From NCBI GenBank assembly GCA_024421085.1, contig JAHQYN010000009.1, positions 1-53,365 of the forward strand: DNA of 53,365 nucleotides, given 5' to 3'. Positions 15,921 through 28,126 of this stretch are shown piece after piece (the first letter of the stretch is position 1; each line of letters starts with the position of its first letter). Below the pieces are notes generated by a model. That model searched no databases. It saw only the letters and a list, made by a program, of their open reading frames with translations, and was not told where the DNA came from. Both the position numbers and the translations under genes were made by a program. The DNA is from Acidimicrobiia bacterium (lineage in GTDB: Bacteria > Actinomycetota > Acidimicrobiia > Acidimicrobiales > Aldehydirespiratoraceae).

Positions 15921-16487
15921 GTGGCAGAGCGAGAACGGCGAATGGCTGGGCCGCACTCAAGCGGGGTGTTCCAAGCCACGGCGCAAGTCATGTCAGCGTC
16001 CGATGTCACTCGTGCGATTCGTCGCATGGCCCATGAGATCCTCGAACGCAACTCGGGCTGTGCCGACATCGTGATAGTCGGCCTGCAGACCGGCGGCGTG
16101 GGCCTTGCCGAGCGCCTGGTCGACGACATCAACGAGATCGAGGGCGCCGAGGTTCCTCTGGGGAGCCTCGATGCGACCATGCACCGCGACGATTTCGATC
16201 TTCGCCCGATCACCTCCGAAGCGGCCACCACGATCCCGGTCGACCCGACCGGCAAGATCGTCGTGTTGGTCGACGATGTCCTCTACACGGGTCGGACCGT
16301 GCGGGCGGCCCTCGACGCGATTCACAGCTATGGAAGGCCCAAGGCGATCCAGCTTGCGGTGATGGTCGACCGCGGTCACCGCGAACTCCCGATCCGCCCC
16401 GACTTCGTAGGCAAGAACCTGCCGACACGCCGAGCCGAGATGGTCGATGTCAACATCGGCGGAGTCGACCTGGGGGAGATCTCGTGA
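15921..16487 (+). CDS. pyrR: Bifunctional pyr operon regulator / uracil phosphoribosyltransferase
   Basis: PyrR senses uridine nucleotides and binds pyr mRNA leaders; it can also make UMP from uracil and PRPP. The 188-residue protein has the PRPP-binding loop [20 protein letters not shown], the RNA-binding basic patch region ([28 protein letters not shown]) and TRRAEMVDV at the C-terminus. GTG 15921 with GGGAGA upstream gives an N-terminus about 23 residues longer than the core; an internal ATG at 15990 ([10 protein letters not shown]) is the minimal alternative. The position of the hairpin favours 15921. It overlaps pyrB by a GTGA junction and heads the operon. Confidence 0.95.
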   Translation: MAERERRMAGPHSSGVFQATAQVMSASDVTRAIRRMAHEILERNSGCADIVIVGLQTGGVGLAERLVDDINEIEGAEVPLGSLDATMHRDDFDLRPITSEAATTIPVDPTGKIVVLVDDVLYTGRTVRAALDAIHSYGRPKAIQLAVMVDRGHRELPIRPDFVGKNLPTRRAEMVDVNIGGVDLGEIS

Positions 16488-17434
16488 AACCTCTGCGGCA
16501 TCTGTTGTCGATGGATGATCTCGACCGCGACGACATCGACTACCTGTTGGACCTCACGGAGCGGTACGTCGAGGTGAGCGAGCGGAAAATCCCGCGAATC
16601 CCGGCACTGCGCGGCAAGACCGTCGCCCTAGTGTTCTTCGAGGACTCCACCCGCACCAGAGTCAGCTTCGCCACCGCCGCCGGCCGGCTCTCCGCGGACA
16701 CGCTCGGTTTCGACGTGGGGCGCTCCTCGGTCAACAAGGGCGAGTCCCTGCGCGACACCATCGAGACGATCTCTGCAATGGGTATCCACTGCATGGTCCT
16801 GCGGCATCACGGCGCCGGCGCGCCCTGGCGGGTGCGCGAATGGACCGACGCTTCGATAGTCAACGGAGGCGACGGACGCAACCAGCATCCGACCCAGGCG
16901 CTGGCGGACCTGTTCACCGCCCGCCGACATCTCGGAGACCTCAACGGCAAGCGCGTCGCCATTGTGGGCGACGTCAAGAATTCTCGGGTGGCGCGGTCCA
17001 ACGCCATCGGATTCTCCAAGATGGGCGCAGAAGTGATCTTCGTCGCCCCGCGCACGCTGCTGCCAGCAAGTCTTGAAGGCTGGCCGGTGAGCGTCACTCA
17101 CAACCTCGACGAGGTGATCGAGACGATCGACGTCTGTTACCTGCTGCGGATGCAGCTCGAACGCCACAATGGCGCCGCGGTTCCCACCCTGAGAGAGTTC
17201 CACCACGAGTTCGGGCTGACCGCGGCGCGTGCTGACCGCTTGCGTGACGACGCGTTGATCATGCATCCCGGCCCGATGAACCGCGGCGTCGAGATAGCGG
17301 GCGTGGTCGCTGACCGCCCCAACGCGGTTATCACCGAGCAGGTTGCAAACGGTGTCGCCGTGCGGATGGCAGTGCTGTTCGTGCTGATCGGTTCGCGCCT
17401 CGACCTCGTCGAAGAGCAGAGCGCAGTGGCATGA
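16484..17434 (+). CDS. pyrB: Aspartate carbamoyltransferase catalytic subunit
   Basis: It condenses carbamoyl phosphate with aspartate, the committed step of pyrimidine synthesis. The 316-residue protein has the carbamoyl-phosphate motif STRTRVSF (about residues 54-61), HPTQALADL (about 134-142) and [11 protein letters not shown]. No regulatory pyrI gene is present, as usual in actinobacteria, so control probably comes through PyrR. GTG 16484 overlaps the pyrR stop and the C-terminus overlaps the pyrC ATG. Confidence 0.97.
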   Translation: MKPLRHLLSMDDLDRDDIDYLLDLTERYVEVSERKIPRIPALRGKTVALVFFEDSTRTRVSFATAAGRLSADTLGFDVGRSSVNKGESLRDTIETISAMGIHCMVLRHHGAGAPWRVREWTDASIVNGGDGRNQHPTQALADLFTARRHLGDLNGKRVAIVGDVKNSRVARSNAIGFSKMGAEVIFVAPRTLLPASLEGWPVSVTHNLDEVIETIDVCYLLRMQLERHNGAAVPTLREFHHEFGLTAARADRLRDDALIMHPGPMNRGVEIAGVVADRPNAVITEQVANGVAVRMAVLFVLIGSRLDLVEEQSAVA

Positions 17435-18729
17435 GGACTCTGGTGATCCGCGGCGCGACAGTGATCGATGCGCAGGGTTCCCGACGCGCCGATGTGGTGG
17501 TCGGAGACGTTGGCACGATCCTCGCGGTCGGTTCGGGACTCAGCGCCGACAGTTCCCTCGATGCCGATGGCTGCATCATTTCACCGGGTCTCGTCGATCT
17601 GCATGTTCATCTCCGCCAGCCCGGAAACGAGGAGGCCGAGACCATCGACACGGGTGCGCGGGCCGCGGCACTCGGAGGGTTCACCGCGGTGGTGGCCATG
17701 CCCAACACCGACCCGGCGATGGACTGCGTCTCGGTGGTCAATGAAGTGCAGGCCCTCGGTTCGGTGGCGGTCTGCGATGTGGTGCCCTCGGCTGCCGTCT
17801 CGGTGGGTCGCCGCGGTGAAGCGCTCTCACCCATGGCGGAGCTGGTCCGTGCAGGCGTGCGGATCTTCACCGATGACGGCAGCGGAGTGCAGGACGACAG
17901 GCTGATGCGCACAGCGCTGGAATATGCGAGTTCACTGCAGCACCTCTGCGCTGGCGAGACCATCGTTGTGGCCCAGCACTGCGAGGTCGAGTCTCTCAGC
18001 AGCGGTGGATTCATGCACGAGGGCGAATGGTCGAGTTGGCTCGGTATTCCCGGTCAGCCGTCCGAAGCCGAAGAGTTGATGGTGATGCGAGACATCGCGC
18101 TGTGCCGTCTCACCGGAGCCCGTGTCCATTTCCAGCACATGTCGACTGCCGGGTCGGTCTCAATGATCCGTGCAGCCAAGGCCTCGGGGCTCCCGGTCAC
18201 CGCCGAGGCCGCAACCCACCACTTCTCCCTCACCGACGCATGTTGCGCGAGTTACGATCCGGTCTTCAAGGTCCACCCGCCGCTGCGCACCGAAGCGGAC
18301 GTGGCCGCGGTCAAGGAGGGTCTAATCGACGGCACAATCGACGCCATAGCCACTGACCATGCACCTCACACTCCCAGGTCCAAACAGCAGACATTCGCTG
18401 ACGCCCCCCCGGGGATGCTCGGACTCGAAACTGCCTTCGCGGTAGCCAACACCCATCTCGACATGCCGATCGAGTCCCTCCTCGCGGCGATGTCGTGGCG
18501 ACCGGCGGCGATCGCCGGACTGACGCCGGAGCACGGCGGCCTCATCGCCGAGGGCTCCCCGGCCAACCTCGCGGTGATCGATCCCAACGTCGCCTGGACG
18601 GTCCGCGCCACAGAGATGGCAAGCCGCAGTTCCAACACGCCCTATGACGGAATGGGACTCCGAGGAAGAGTGCGCCACACGATCTACAAAGGAGAGGCCG
18701 TGGTTGTCGACGGCGAAGCGCAGCGATGA
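17431..18729 (+). CDS. pyrC: Dihydroorotase
   Basis: It cyclises carbamoyl aspartate to dihydroorotate. The 432-residue class I enzyme has the zinc ligands HVHLRQPG (about residues 57-64), the substrate-binding segment AMPNTDPAMD, EAATHHF and ATDHAPHT (about 308), with metal-binding Asp. It lies in frame-overlapping series between pyrB and carA. The metal-bridging residue at about position 177-185 falls in the segment after VAQHCE, where the His is kept. Confidence 0.96.
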   Translation: MRTLVIRGATVIDAQGSRRADVVVGDVGTILAVGSGLSADSSLDADGCIISPGLVDLHVHLRQPGNEEAETIDTGARAAALGGFTAVVAMPNTDPAMDCVSVVNEVQALGSVAVCDVVPSAAVSVGRRGEALSPMAELVRAGVRIFTDDGSGVQDDRLMRTALEYASSLQHLCAGETIVVAQHCEVESLSSGGFMHEGEWSSWLGIPGQPSEAEELMVMRDIALCRLTGARVHFQHMSTAGSVSMIRAAKASGLPVTAEAATHHFSLTDACCASYDPVFKVHPPLRTEADVAAVKEGLIDGTIDAIATDHAPHTPRSKQQTFADAPPGMLGLETAFAVANTHLDMPIESLLAAMSWRPAAIAGLTPEHGGLIAEGSPANLAVIDPNVAWTVRATEMASRSSNTPYDGMGLRGRVRHTIYKGEAVVVDGEAQR

Positions 18730-19825
18730 GCGGTTCTGACCCGATCCGCCCGTATCGGCTGGTGCTGGCCGACGGGGAAGTGTTCGAAGGCGAGGGCATC
18801 GGTGCTGACCCGAACGACGGCGTCGCTTCGGGTGAGGTCGTGTTCAACACCGTTCTGTCCGGCTACCAGGAGGTGATCACCGATCCTTCCTATGCGGGGC
18901 AGATCATTGCGTTCACCTACCCGCACATCGGCAACTACGGGGTCAACGCCACCGACGAAGAGGCCCGCAGGCCGTTCTGTCGGGGTGTCATCGTCCGCGA
19001 TCTGGCCCGTCGGCACAGCAGTTGGCGTTCAGAGGGCGATCTCGACGCTTTTCTTCGAACCCACAATGTCGCCGGCATCGCCGGGGTCGATACCCGGCGG
19101 CTCACCCGCCACATCCGCGACTTCGGGGCGATGCCCGGCGCGTTCGGCGACACAGACGCAGCCGCGCTGCAGGCCGCGGCGCAATCAGACCCGACAACGA
19201 GCGGGTTCGACCTGGTGAGGCTGGTGTCCACCGACAAGCCCTACACGGTCGGGAATGCACAGCGCCGCATTATTGCATACGACCTCGGCATCAAGGCTGC
19301 GATGCTGCGTCAGCTGTCGGCCATGGCAACGGTGACGGTCGTGCCCGCCAGCACCCCCGCTGCCGATGTGCTCGCCGAGGGTCCCGACGGGGTCTTCCTG
19401 TCCAACGGCCCGGGTGATCCGCAGCTGGCCGGCTCGATCGTCGACGAACTTCCGAAACTGATCGGCCGCCTGCCGATCTTCGGGATCTGCCTCGGGCACC
19501 AGGTCCTGTCACTGGCGCTGGGCGGCAGCACGTTCAAGATGAAGTTCGGCCACCACGGCGGCAACGTCCCGGTCATGGACCTACGCAGCGGAAAGGTCGA
19601 GATCACCAGCCAGAACCACAACTTCGCAGTGGAGACCGGCTCGGTTCCAGACGTCGTGGAGACCCATGTGTGCCTCAACGACGGTGCCCTCGAGGGGATG
19701 TTCCACAAGGATCTCCCGGTGTTCAGCGTGCAGTATCACCCTGAAGCCGGGCCCGGGCCCCACGACAGCCGCTACCTGTTCAAGGATTTCGAGCGGCTCA
19801 TGGACACGACAGGCTCGGCCCCATA

Positions 19826-19826
<1 letters not shown>
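18726..19826 (+). CDS. carA: Carbamoyl-phosphate synthase small (glutamine amidotransferase) subunit
   Basis: It hydrolyses glutamine and channels ammonia to CarB. The 366-residue protein has the N-terminal CPSase domain ([34 protein letters not shown]) and a class I amidotransferase domain with the nucleophilic Cys in FGICLGHQ (about residue 254) and the His/Glu pair in [16 protein letters not shown] 18726 overlaps the pyrC stop, and its TAG shares one base with the carB GTG. Confidence 0.97.
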
Positions 19827-23159
<3,333 letters not shown>

Positions 23160-23167
<8 letters not shown>

Positions 23168-23219
23168 GCGCCGGTCGGGCGAACCCCAGGTGGTTGAGCC
23201 CCGGGTGGGTGAGCGATGA
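23160..23219 (+). CDS. Mini-ORF with stop-region repeats (carB-pyrD junction)
   Basis: A 19-residue GTG-start ORF ([19 protein letters not shown]) begins in the last codons of carB, eight bases before its end. Its TGA overlaps the pyrD ATG (ATGA at 23216-23219). It contains three copies of a GGTGGTTGAG-like sequence, the first of which is the 3' end of carB. It follows the same pattern as other filled junctions. Translation is inference. Confidence 0.45.
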
Positions 23220-24130
23220 CCGACCTTGTGACCCGGGTGGGCTCGGTGAGGCTCAAGGTGCCGGTGTTGACGGCCTCGGGCACGGTCGGTCACGGTGCCG
23301 AGTTCGGTCGCTACCTTCGTCTGGGCGAGCTCGGTGCAATTGTGGTCAAGTCGATGAAGGCAACGCCGTTCGGGGGAAATCCCGCCCCGCGGGTCCACCC
23401 CACCCCCGCCGGGATGATCAACAGCGTCGGGCTCCAGGGACCCGCAGTGTCGCACTGGCTCGAGCATGATCTGCCGGCCCTAAAGACCGCAGGCGCCACC
23501 GTCGTGGCCAGCATCTGGGGAAACACCGTCGACGAGTACCGGCAGGCAGCCGAGGCGCTGTCGGCGGCCCCTGCGTGTGTGGTCGCGGTCGAAGTCAACG
23601 TGTCATGTCCCAATCTCGAGGACCGCAGCCGAATGTTCTCCCACAGTGCCCAGGCAACGAGCGAAGCGGTCGAGGCCACCAGTCGCTGCGGCCGACCCCG
23701 CTGGGCCAAGCTCAGTCCCAATGCCCCGGATATCGCCGAGATCGCCGCGGCCGCGCAATCCGCCGGCGCGGAGGCCGTCGTCTTGACCAACACCCTGCTG
23801 GCGATGGTGATAGACCCCGAGACCCGCCGCCCGGTGCTGGGCGCGAAGCGGGGAGGGCTCTCGGGAGCAGCGATGCGCCCGGTGGCGGTGAGGGCGGTGT
23901 ATGACGTGCATGAAGCGGACCCGGAGCTGCCGATCGTCGGCGTCGGCGGTGTCGGTGCCGGGGTCGACGTGGCCGAGTTCCTGTTAGCCGGCGCCTCGGC
24001 GGTCGAGGTCGGCACTGCCACGTTCGCCGACCCACGGGCGCCGCGACGGATCCTCGACGAGTTTCGACAGTGGTGCGAACGCCATGGCGTCACGCAACTC
24101 GCCGAACTCATCGGCGCGGGTCACCGCTGA
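23216..24130 (+). CDS. pyrD: Dihydroorotate dehydrogenase, class 1B-like
   Basis: It oxidises dihydroorotate to orotate with FMN. The 304-residue protein has the FMN-binding start VPVLTASGT, the catalytic Cys in VNVSCPNLED (about residue 128, typical of class 1 enzymes), LTNT, and the phosphate-binding GVGGVGAGVDVAEFLLAGASAVEVGTA. Class 1B enzymes work with the PyrK electron-transfer subunit, which is not in the window; neither is pyrF, usually next. The start overlaps the preceding mini-ORF. Confidence 0.93.
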   Translation: MTDLVTRVGSVRLKVPVLTASGTVGHGAEFGRYLRLGELGAIVVKSMKATPFGGNPAPRVHPTPAGMINSVGLQGPAVSHWLEHDLPALKTAGATVVASIWGNTVDEYRQAAEALSAAPACVVAVEVNVSCPNLEDRSRMFSHSAQATSEAVEATSRCGRPRWAKLSPNAPDIAEIAAAAQSAGAEAVVLTNTLLAMVIDPETRRPVLGAKRGGLSGAAMRPVAVRAVYDVHEADPELPIVGVGGVGAGVDVAEFLLAGASAVEVGTATFADPRAPRRILDEFRQWCERHGVTQLAELIGAGHR

Positions 24131-24146
24131 GCGGCTGCACCGGTGA

Positions 24147-24175
24147 TTGCCTTCCCTTCTTGCGGCCTCTAGTGT
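24147..24175 (+). promoter_or_regulatory. Promoter of leaderless mihF
   Basis: TTGCCT (24147-24152) and TAGTGT (24170-24175) are 17 bases apart, and the mihF ATG follows seven bases after the second box. No ribosome-binding site is present. This is the best-formed of the leaderless promoters here. Confidence 0.6.
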
Positions 24176-24182
24176 TCCGGTC

Positions 24183-24497
24183 ATGTCCAACCCACCAAAG
24201 TTGTCAGCCGACGTTCGCGCCGCGGCACTCGCCAAGGCCACCGCAGCGCGACGGGCCCGTCGAGAGTTGAAGCAGATGCTGAAGATGCGGTCCTTGACCC
24301 TCGCCGACGTCCTCGACAAGGCCGACACAGACGAGACCGTTGCGAATACCAAGACGTTGTCGGTGATTGAGTCGCTTCCCGGAGTAGGAAAGGTCACGGC
24401 CCGGCGTGTCATGGAGGACATCGGGATCGCCGAGAACCGCCGTCTTCGGGGGCTCGGACAGAAACAGCGGGCTGAGCTTCTGGCCAGGTTCGACTGA
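24183..24497 (+). CDS. mihF: Actinobacterial integration host factor
   Basis: mIHF is a nucleoid-associated, DNA-bending protein restricted to actinobacteria. The 104-residue protein has the basic N-terminal helix (AALAKATAARRARRELKQML) and the helix-turn-helix core with LPGVGKVTARRVMEDIGIAENRRLRGLG. ATG 24183 is chosen over an upstream in-frame ATG (24147) because the promoter box lies between them. Its last codons and stop (AGGTTCGACTGAGT) are repeated in tandem after the gene. Confidence 0.94.
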   Translation: MSNPPKLSADVRAAALAKATAARRARRELKQMLKMRSLTLADVLDKADTDETVANTKTLSVIESLPGVGKVTARRVMEDIGIAENRRLRGLGQKQRAELLARFD

Positions 24498-24530
24498 GTA
24501 GGTTCGACTGAGTAGGTTCGACTGAGTAGG
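24486..24530 (+). repeat. 14-base tandem repeat of the mihF 3' end
   Basis: The unit AGGTTCGACTGAGT occurs three times with a partial fourth copy. The first copy contains the last three codons of mihF (Arg-Phe-Asp) and the stop. A seven-codon ORF (24538-24561) after the array ends in a GTGA overlap with gmk. Confidence 0.9.
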
Positions 24531-24557
24531 TTCTGCGATGTGGGTTGTTGATCGACG

Positions 24558-25115
24558 GTGATCGCGGCTCCTGATCAGCTGGTCGTGGTTGTCTCGGGGC
24601 CCGGCGGGGTCGGCAAGGGCACGCTCGTGGCCCGGTTGCTGGACCGCGACCACAGGCTCTGGCTGTCGCGCAGCTGGACGACCCGCGCCCGGCGCCCCGG
24701 CGAGTCGATGGAGGCGTACCACTTCACGAACAGGGAGTTCTTCGACCGCCACATGGAGGCCGGGGGATTCCTCGAGTGGGTGGACTTCTTGGACTACCGC
24801 CAGGGCACGCCGGTGGTGCAGCCGCCACCGGGGCATGATCTGGTGTATGAGATCGACGTATATGGTGCCGAACAGATCCGCGAGCACTTCCCCGAGGCGT
24901 TGCTGGTCTTTGTCGATGCGCCATCCCGTGAGGCCCAGCGGGCCCGCCTAGTCGGGCGCGGCGACTCCCCGGACAGGATCGAGGCACGCTTGGCCTGCGC
25001 CGACACCGAGTTGGCGACAGCGCAGGAGCTCGGTGCGCAGATATTGATCAACGACGACATTGACAGGGCGCTGGTGGAATTGGAAGCGTTGATCCGCGAG
25101 CGTCGCGGGAGTTGA
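24558..25115 (+). CDS. gmk: Guanylate kinase
   Basis: It phosphorylates GMP to GDP. The 185-residue protein has the P-loop SGPGGVGKGT, the GMP-binding segment SRSWTTRARRPGE (family SVSxTTRxPRxGE) and YHFTNREFF, and the conserved block GGFLEWVDFLDYRQGTP. The N-terminus is short and GTG 24558 directly precedes the core. The order mihF-gmk-rpoZ-coaBC-metK is typical of actinobacteria. The end is close to the family end. Confidence 0.94.
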   Translation: MIAAPDQLVVVVSGPGGVGKGTLVARLLDRDHRLWLSRSWTTRARRPGESMEAYHFTNREFFDRHMEAGGFLEWVDFLDYRQGTPVVQPPPGHDLVYEIDVYGAEQIREHFPEALLVFVDAPSREAQRARLVGRGDSPDRIEARLACADTELATAQELGAQILINDDIDRALVELEALIRERRGS

Positions 25116-25190
25116 GTGCCGCTGCTAAGCTCGCAGACCGGTTGAACAACGATTCAGCGACGAGTCGTCGATGTCTCGGGAGAGGGCACT

Positions 25191-25484
25191 ATGGCACACG
25201 GCTACGATACGATGATGAATCCCCCGATTGAGGGTCTGCTCGACGATGCTGGCTCCAAGTTCCGCCTCGTAACTCTCGCCGCCAAGCGGAGCCGCGAAAT
25301 CACCAGCTATGTGGGCCAACTCAGCCGCGGCATGGGAGCGTCGGTGCCTCCCCAGATCGCGTCCACGTCGAGCAAGCCGTTGTCGATCGCCTTGGAGGAG
25401 ATAGACGCGGACAAGATCGTCGCCGTAGACCTCGACCCGGAAACCGAAGCCGAGGGCGGGCCCTCTGGCTTCGTCGGCGCCTGA
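25191..25484 (+). CDS. rpoZ: RNA polymerase omega subunit
   Basis: Omega stabilises the beta-prime subunit of RNA polymerase. The 97-residue protein has the conserved MMNPPIEGLLDDAGSKFRLV and AAKRSREITSY segments; the C-terminal half is acidic and variable. ATG 25191 follows GAGAGGG at a normal distance. ATGs at 25212 and 25215 are alternatives closer to the conserved core. A possible -10 box (TAAGCT, 25126-25131) would leave a leader of about 55 bases. Confidence 0.93.
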   Translation: MAHGYDTMMNPPIEGLLDDAGSKFRLVTLAAKRSREITSYVGQLSRGMGASVPPQIASTSSKPLSIALEEIDADKIVAVDLDPETEAEGGPSGFVGA

Positions 25485-25511
25485 GCCGACCGTCGGGCCG
25501 GTGCAGGGGAA

Positions 25512-26918
25512 ATGTCGACACCGCAGATGACCGGTCTGTCGGGTCGACGCATCATCCTTGGTGTGACTGGCGGAATCGCCGCCTACAAGGCCGTCGAGGT
25601 CTGTCGTCGTCTGGTCGACGCTGGTGCGGCCGTCACGCCGGTGTTGACCGCAGGCGCGGTGAAGATGGTCGGCGAGGCCACATTCTCGGCGTTGGCTGGC
25701 GAACCGGCGCGCACTTCGCTGTTCGACGATCCCGCGAGCCCGATACCGCACACCGCCATGGGTCAGAGCGCAGACCTGGTGCTGGTGGCGCCGGCGACGG
25801 CGAGGGTCGTGTCTGATATCCGCACCGGACGCTCCGCGGACCTGTTGACTGCGACGATCCTGGCCACTCGGGCGCCGCTGGTGGTCTGCCCGGCGATGCA
25901 CACCGAGATGTGGGAGCAGGCGTCTGTGCAGGAGAACCTTGAGGTGCTGCGCGGACGCGGCGTGCATGTCGTCGATCCTGGGATCGGGCGGCTCGCGGGA
26001 GGGGACTTCGGCCCCGGGCGGCTCGCCGAACCCGAGTTGATCGTGTCCGCGGGGAAGCGCCTGCTGGCCGCGGCCGCCGCCGCCGCCCGACGTCGCCTCG
26101 GCGGCCGGCGGGCCGAGCCCGAGTTGATCGTGTCGGCGGTGACGCGCCTGCTGGCCGCGGTCGCCGCCGCCGACCGAAGTGACCTCGGCGGCCGAAGTGA
26201 TGTCGGCGGCCAAGATTACCTCGGCGGCCAAGATGACCCCGGCGGCCGAAGTGATCTTGGCGGGAGGCGGGTGCTCGTCACTGCCGGCGGGACTCGCGAG
26301 CCCATCGACGCGGTCCGCTTCGTGGGCAACCGGTCCTCGGGCAGACAGGGCCATGCCCTCGCCCGCAACGCCGCGCAACGAGGCGCTGACGTTGTATTGG
26401 TGACAACCAACCCCACAAGCGCTCCCAGCGGGGTTCGCATTGTGGAAGTGTCCACGGCCGAGGAGATGCATCGTGCCTGCACCGCTGAAGCACCCGAGGC
26501 CGACCTGGTCGTGATGGCCGCAGCGGTCGCCGACTTCCGGCCGCGCCGAGCAGTCGATCGCAAGCTCAAGAAGGACAAGGGGATACTCAGCGTCGACTTC
26601 GAGCCCACGGCCGACATCCTCGCCTGCCTGGGCGCCGCCAAACCCGACGGCCAGGTCCTGGTCGGATTCGCTGCCGAGACCGACAACGTCGAGAGCAACG
26701 CGGCAGCCAAGCTCGACCGCAAGAACTTAGACATGATCGTGGCGAACGACGTGTCCAAACCCGGTGTCGGATTTGAGCATGAGACCAATGAGGTCGTAGT
26801 GCTGCGGGCCGACGGAGCCCGGCAGCACCTGCCGCTGTGCAGCAAGGGCGAGGTGGCCCGTGCCGTGCTCGATGCCGCAGTTGAAACCCTTGACCGACTC
26901 GACAAGGAGCAAGAGTGA
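25512..26918 (+). CDS. coaBC: Bifunctional phosphopantothenoylcysteine decarboxylase/synthetase with repeat linker
   Basis: CoaBC carries out two steps of coenzyme A synthesis. The N-terminal CoaC part has [18 protein letters not shown], the catalytic His in [19 protein letters not shown] (about residue 80) and CPAMHTEMW. The C-terminal CoaB part has [37 protein letters not shown] and the dimer segment LDMIVANDV. At 468 residues it is about 60 longer than usual. The excess (about residues 172-252) is an 87-base duplication encoding AEPELIVSA...RRLGGRR-like sequence followed by five 18-base units (DLGGRS type). The extra sequence lies in the inter-domain linker. The start follows GGGGAA, and the end overlaps the metK GTG. 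Confidence 0.94.
   Translation: MSTPQMTGLSGRRIILGVTGGIAAYKAVEVCRRLVDAGAAVTPVLTAGAVKMVGEATFSALAGEPARTSLFDDPASPIPHTAMGQSADLVLVAPATARVVSDIRTGRSADLLTATILATRAPLVVCPAMHTEMWEQASVQENLEVLRGRGVHVVDPGIGRLAGGDFGPGRLAEPELIVSAGKRLLAAAAAAARRRLGGRRAEPELIVSAVTRLLAAVAAADRSDLGGRSDVGGQDYLGGQDDPGGRSDLGGRRVLVTAGGTREPIDAVRFVGNRSSGRQGHALARNAAQRGADVVLVTTNPTSAPSGVRIVEVSTAEEMHRACTAEAPEADLVVMAAAVADFRPRRAVDRKLKKDKGILSVDFEPTADILACLGAAKPDGQVLVGFAAETDNVESNAAAKLDRKNLDMIVANDVSKPGVGFEHETNEVVVLRADGARQHLPLCSKGEVARAVLDAAVETLDRLDKEQE
26025..26270 (+). repeat. Nested repeats in the coaBC linker (87-base duplication plus 18-base tandem units)
   Basis: An 87-base segment starting at 26025 is duplicated from 26112. The second copy runs into five 18-base units encoding [24 protein letters not shown] and DLGGRR. 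All units are multiples of three. Confidence 0.85.
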
Positions 26919-28117
26919 CTCGCTTTGCCTTCACCTCTGAGAGCGTGACCGAGGGCCATCCGGACAAGATGGCAGATCAGATCTCAGACTCGATTCTCGA
27001 TGCCATGCTGGCTCAGGACGAAATGAGCCGCGTGGCCTGCGAGACCATGGTGACTACCGGGCTTGCGATCGTGGCCGGTGAGATCACCACCGACGCCTAT
27101 GTGGATATTGCTGGCACGGTGCGCGAGACGATCAAGGAGATCGGCTACGACCGTGAAGCCTTCGGTTACGACGGCAACACCTGCGGGGTGATGGTCACCA
27201 TCGACGAGCAGTCGCCGGACATCTTCTTGGGGCTCGCCGCGTCGGAGGAGGTCCGTTCCGGAATGGCCAAAGAGCGCGACGCACTCGACATGCAGGGGGC
27301 CGGCGATCAGGGGATGATGTTCGGCTACGCCTGCGATGAGACCACCGAGTTGATGCCGTTGCCCATCCACCTCGCCCATCGGCTGGCCGAACGCCACGCC
27401 GAGGTCCGCAAGGCCGGCACGATTCCCTATCTCCGCCCGGATGCCAAGACCCAGGTGACTTTCGAGTATGAGGACAGCAGACCTGTCCGGCTCAAGACCG
27501 TCTTGGTCTCCACCCAGCACAATGACGGCATCGACCGCGACTCGATGATTCGGCCCGACCTGATCGAGCATGTGATTGCTCCGGTCATTCCCGCGGAGTT
27601 CGCCGACGACAACTACGAAGTCTTGGTCAACCCGACGGGCCGTTTCGTGATCGGCGGCCCGGTGGGGGACTGCGGGCTCACCGGGCGCAAGATCATCGTC
27701 GACACCTACGGCGGGATGGCCCGCCATGGCGGTGGCGCGTTCTCAGGCAAGGATCCTTCGAAGGTCGACCGTTCGGCTACCTACGCGGCCCGCTGGGTGG
27801 CGAAGAACCTGGTCGCCGCCGGCGCCGCAAGCCGCTGTGAGGTTCAGGTCGCCTATGCCATCGGCATGGCCCGCCCGGTCTCGATCCTCATCGACACCTT
27901 CGGCACGGAGACTGTTGACAAGGCGGCCATCGACTCAGCCATCGACGCCATATTCGATCTCCGTCCAGCGGCGATCCTTCGCGATCTCGACCTCCGCCGT
28001 CCGATCTACCGCAAGACCGCCGCATACGGGCACTTCGGCCGATCGAGCGACGACGGCCTGTTCCCCTGGGAGCAGACGAACCGGGTCGACGACCTCGTCT
28101 CGGCATTGGGACTGTAG
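26915..28117 (+). CDS. metK: S-adenosylmethionine synthase
   Basis: It makes S-adenosylmethionine from methionine and ATP. The 400-residue protein has [20 protein letters not shown] at the N-terminus, the signature [12 protein letters not shown] and the P-loop-like [17 protein letters not shown]. All are complete and the length is standard. GTG 26915 overlaps the coaBC stop. SAM feeds the RNA methyltransferases encoded nearby, a general rather than specific link. Confidence 0.97.
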   Translation: MTRFAFTSESVTEGHPDKMADQISDSILDAMLAQDEMSRVACETMVTTGLAIVAGEITTDAYVDIAGTVRETIKEIGYDREAFGYDGNTCGVMVTIDEQSPDIFLGLAASEEVRSGMAKERDALDMQGAGDQGMMFGYACDETTELMPLPIHLAHRLAERHAEVRKAGTIPYLRPDAKTQVTFEYEDSRPVRLKTVLVSTQHNDGIDRDSMIRPDLIEHVIAPVIPAEFADDNYEVLVNPTGRFVIGGPVGDCGLTGRKIIVDTYGGMARHGGGAFSGKDPSKVDRSATYAARWVAKNLVAAGAASRCEVQVAYAIGMARPVSILIDTFGTETVDKAAIDSAIDAIFDLRPAAILRDLDLRRPIYRKTAAYGHFGRSSDDGLFPWEQTNRVDDLVSALGL

Positions 28118-28126
28118 AGGATCCGC

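Noticed and set aside
24184-24500. Horizontal transfer of mihF
   Set aside because: Codon use and neighbours are those of the conserved actinobacterial block.
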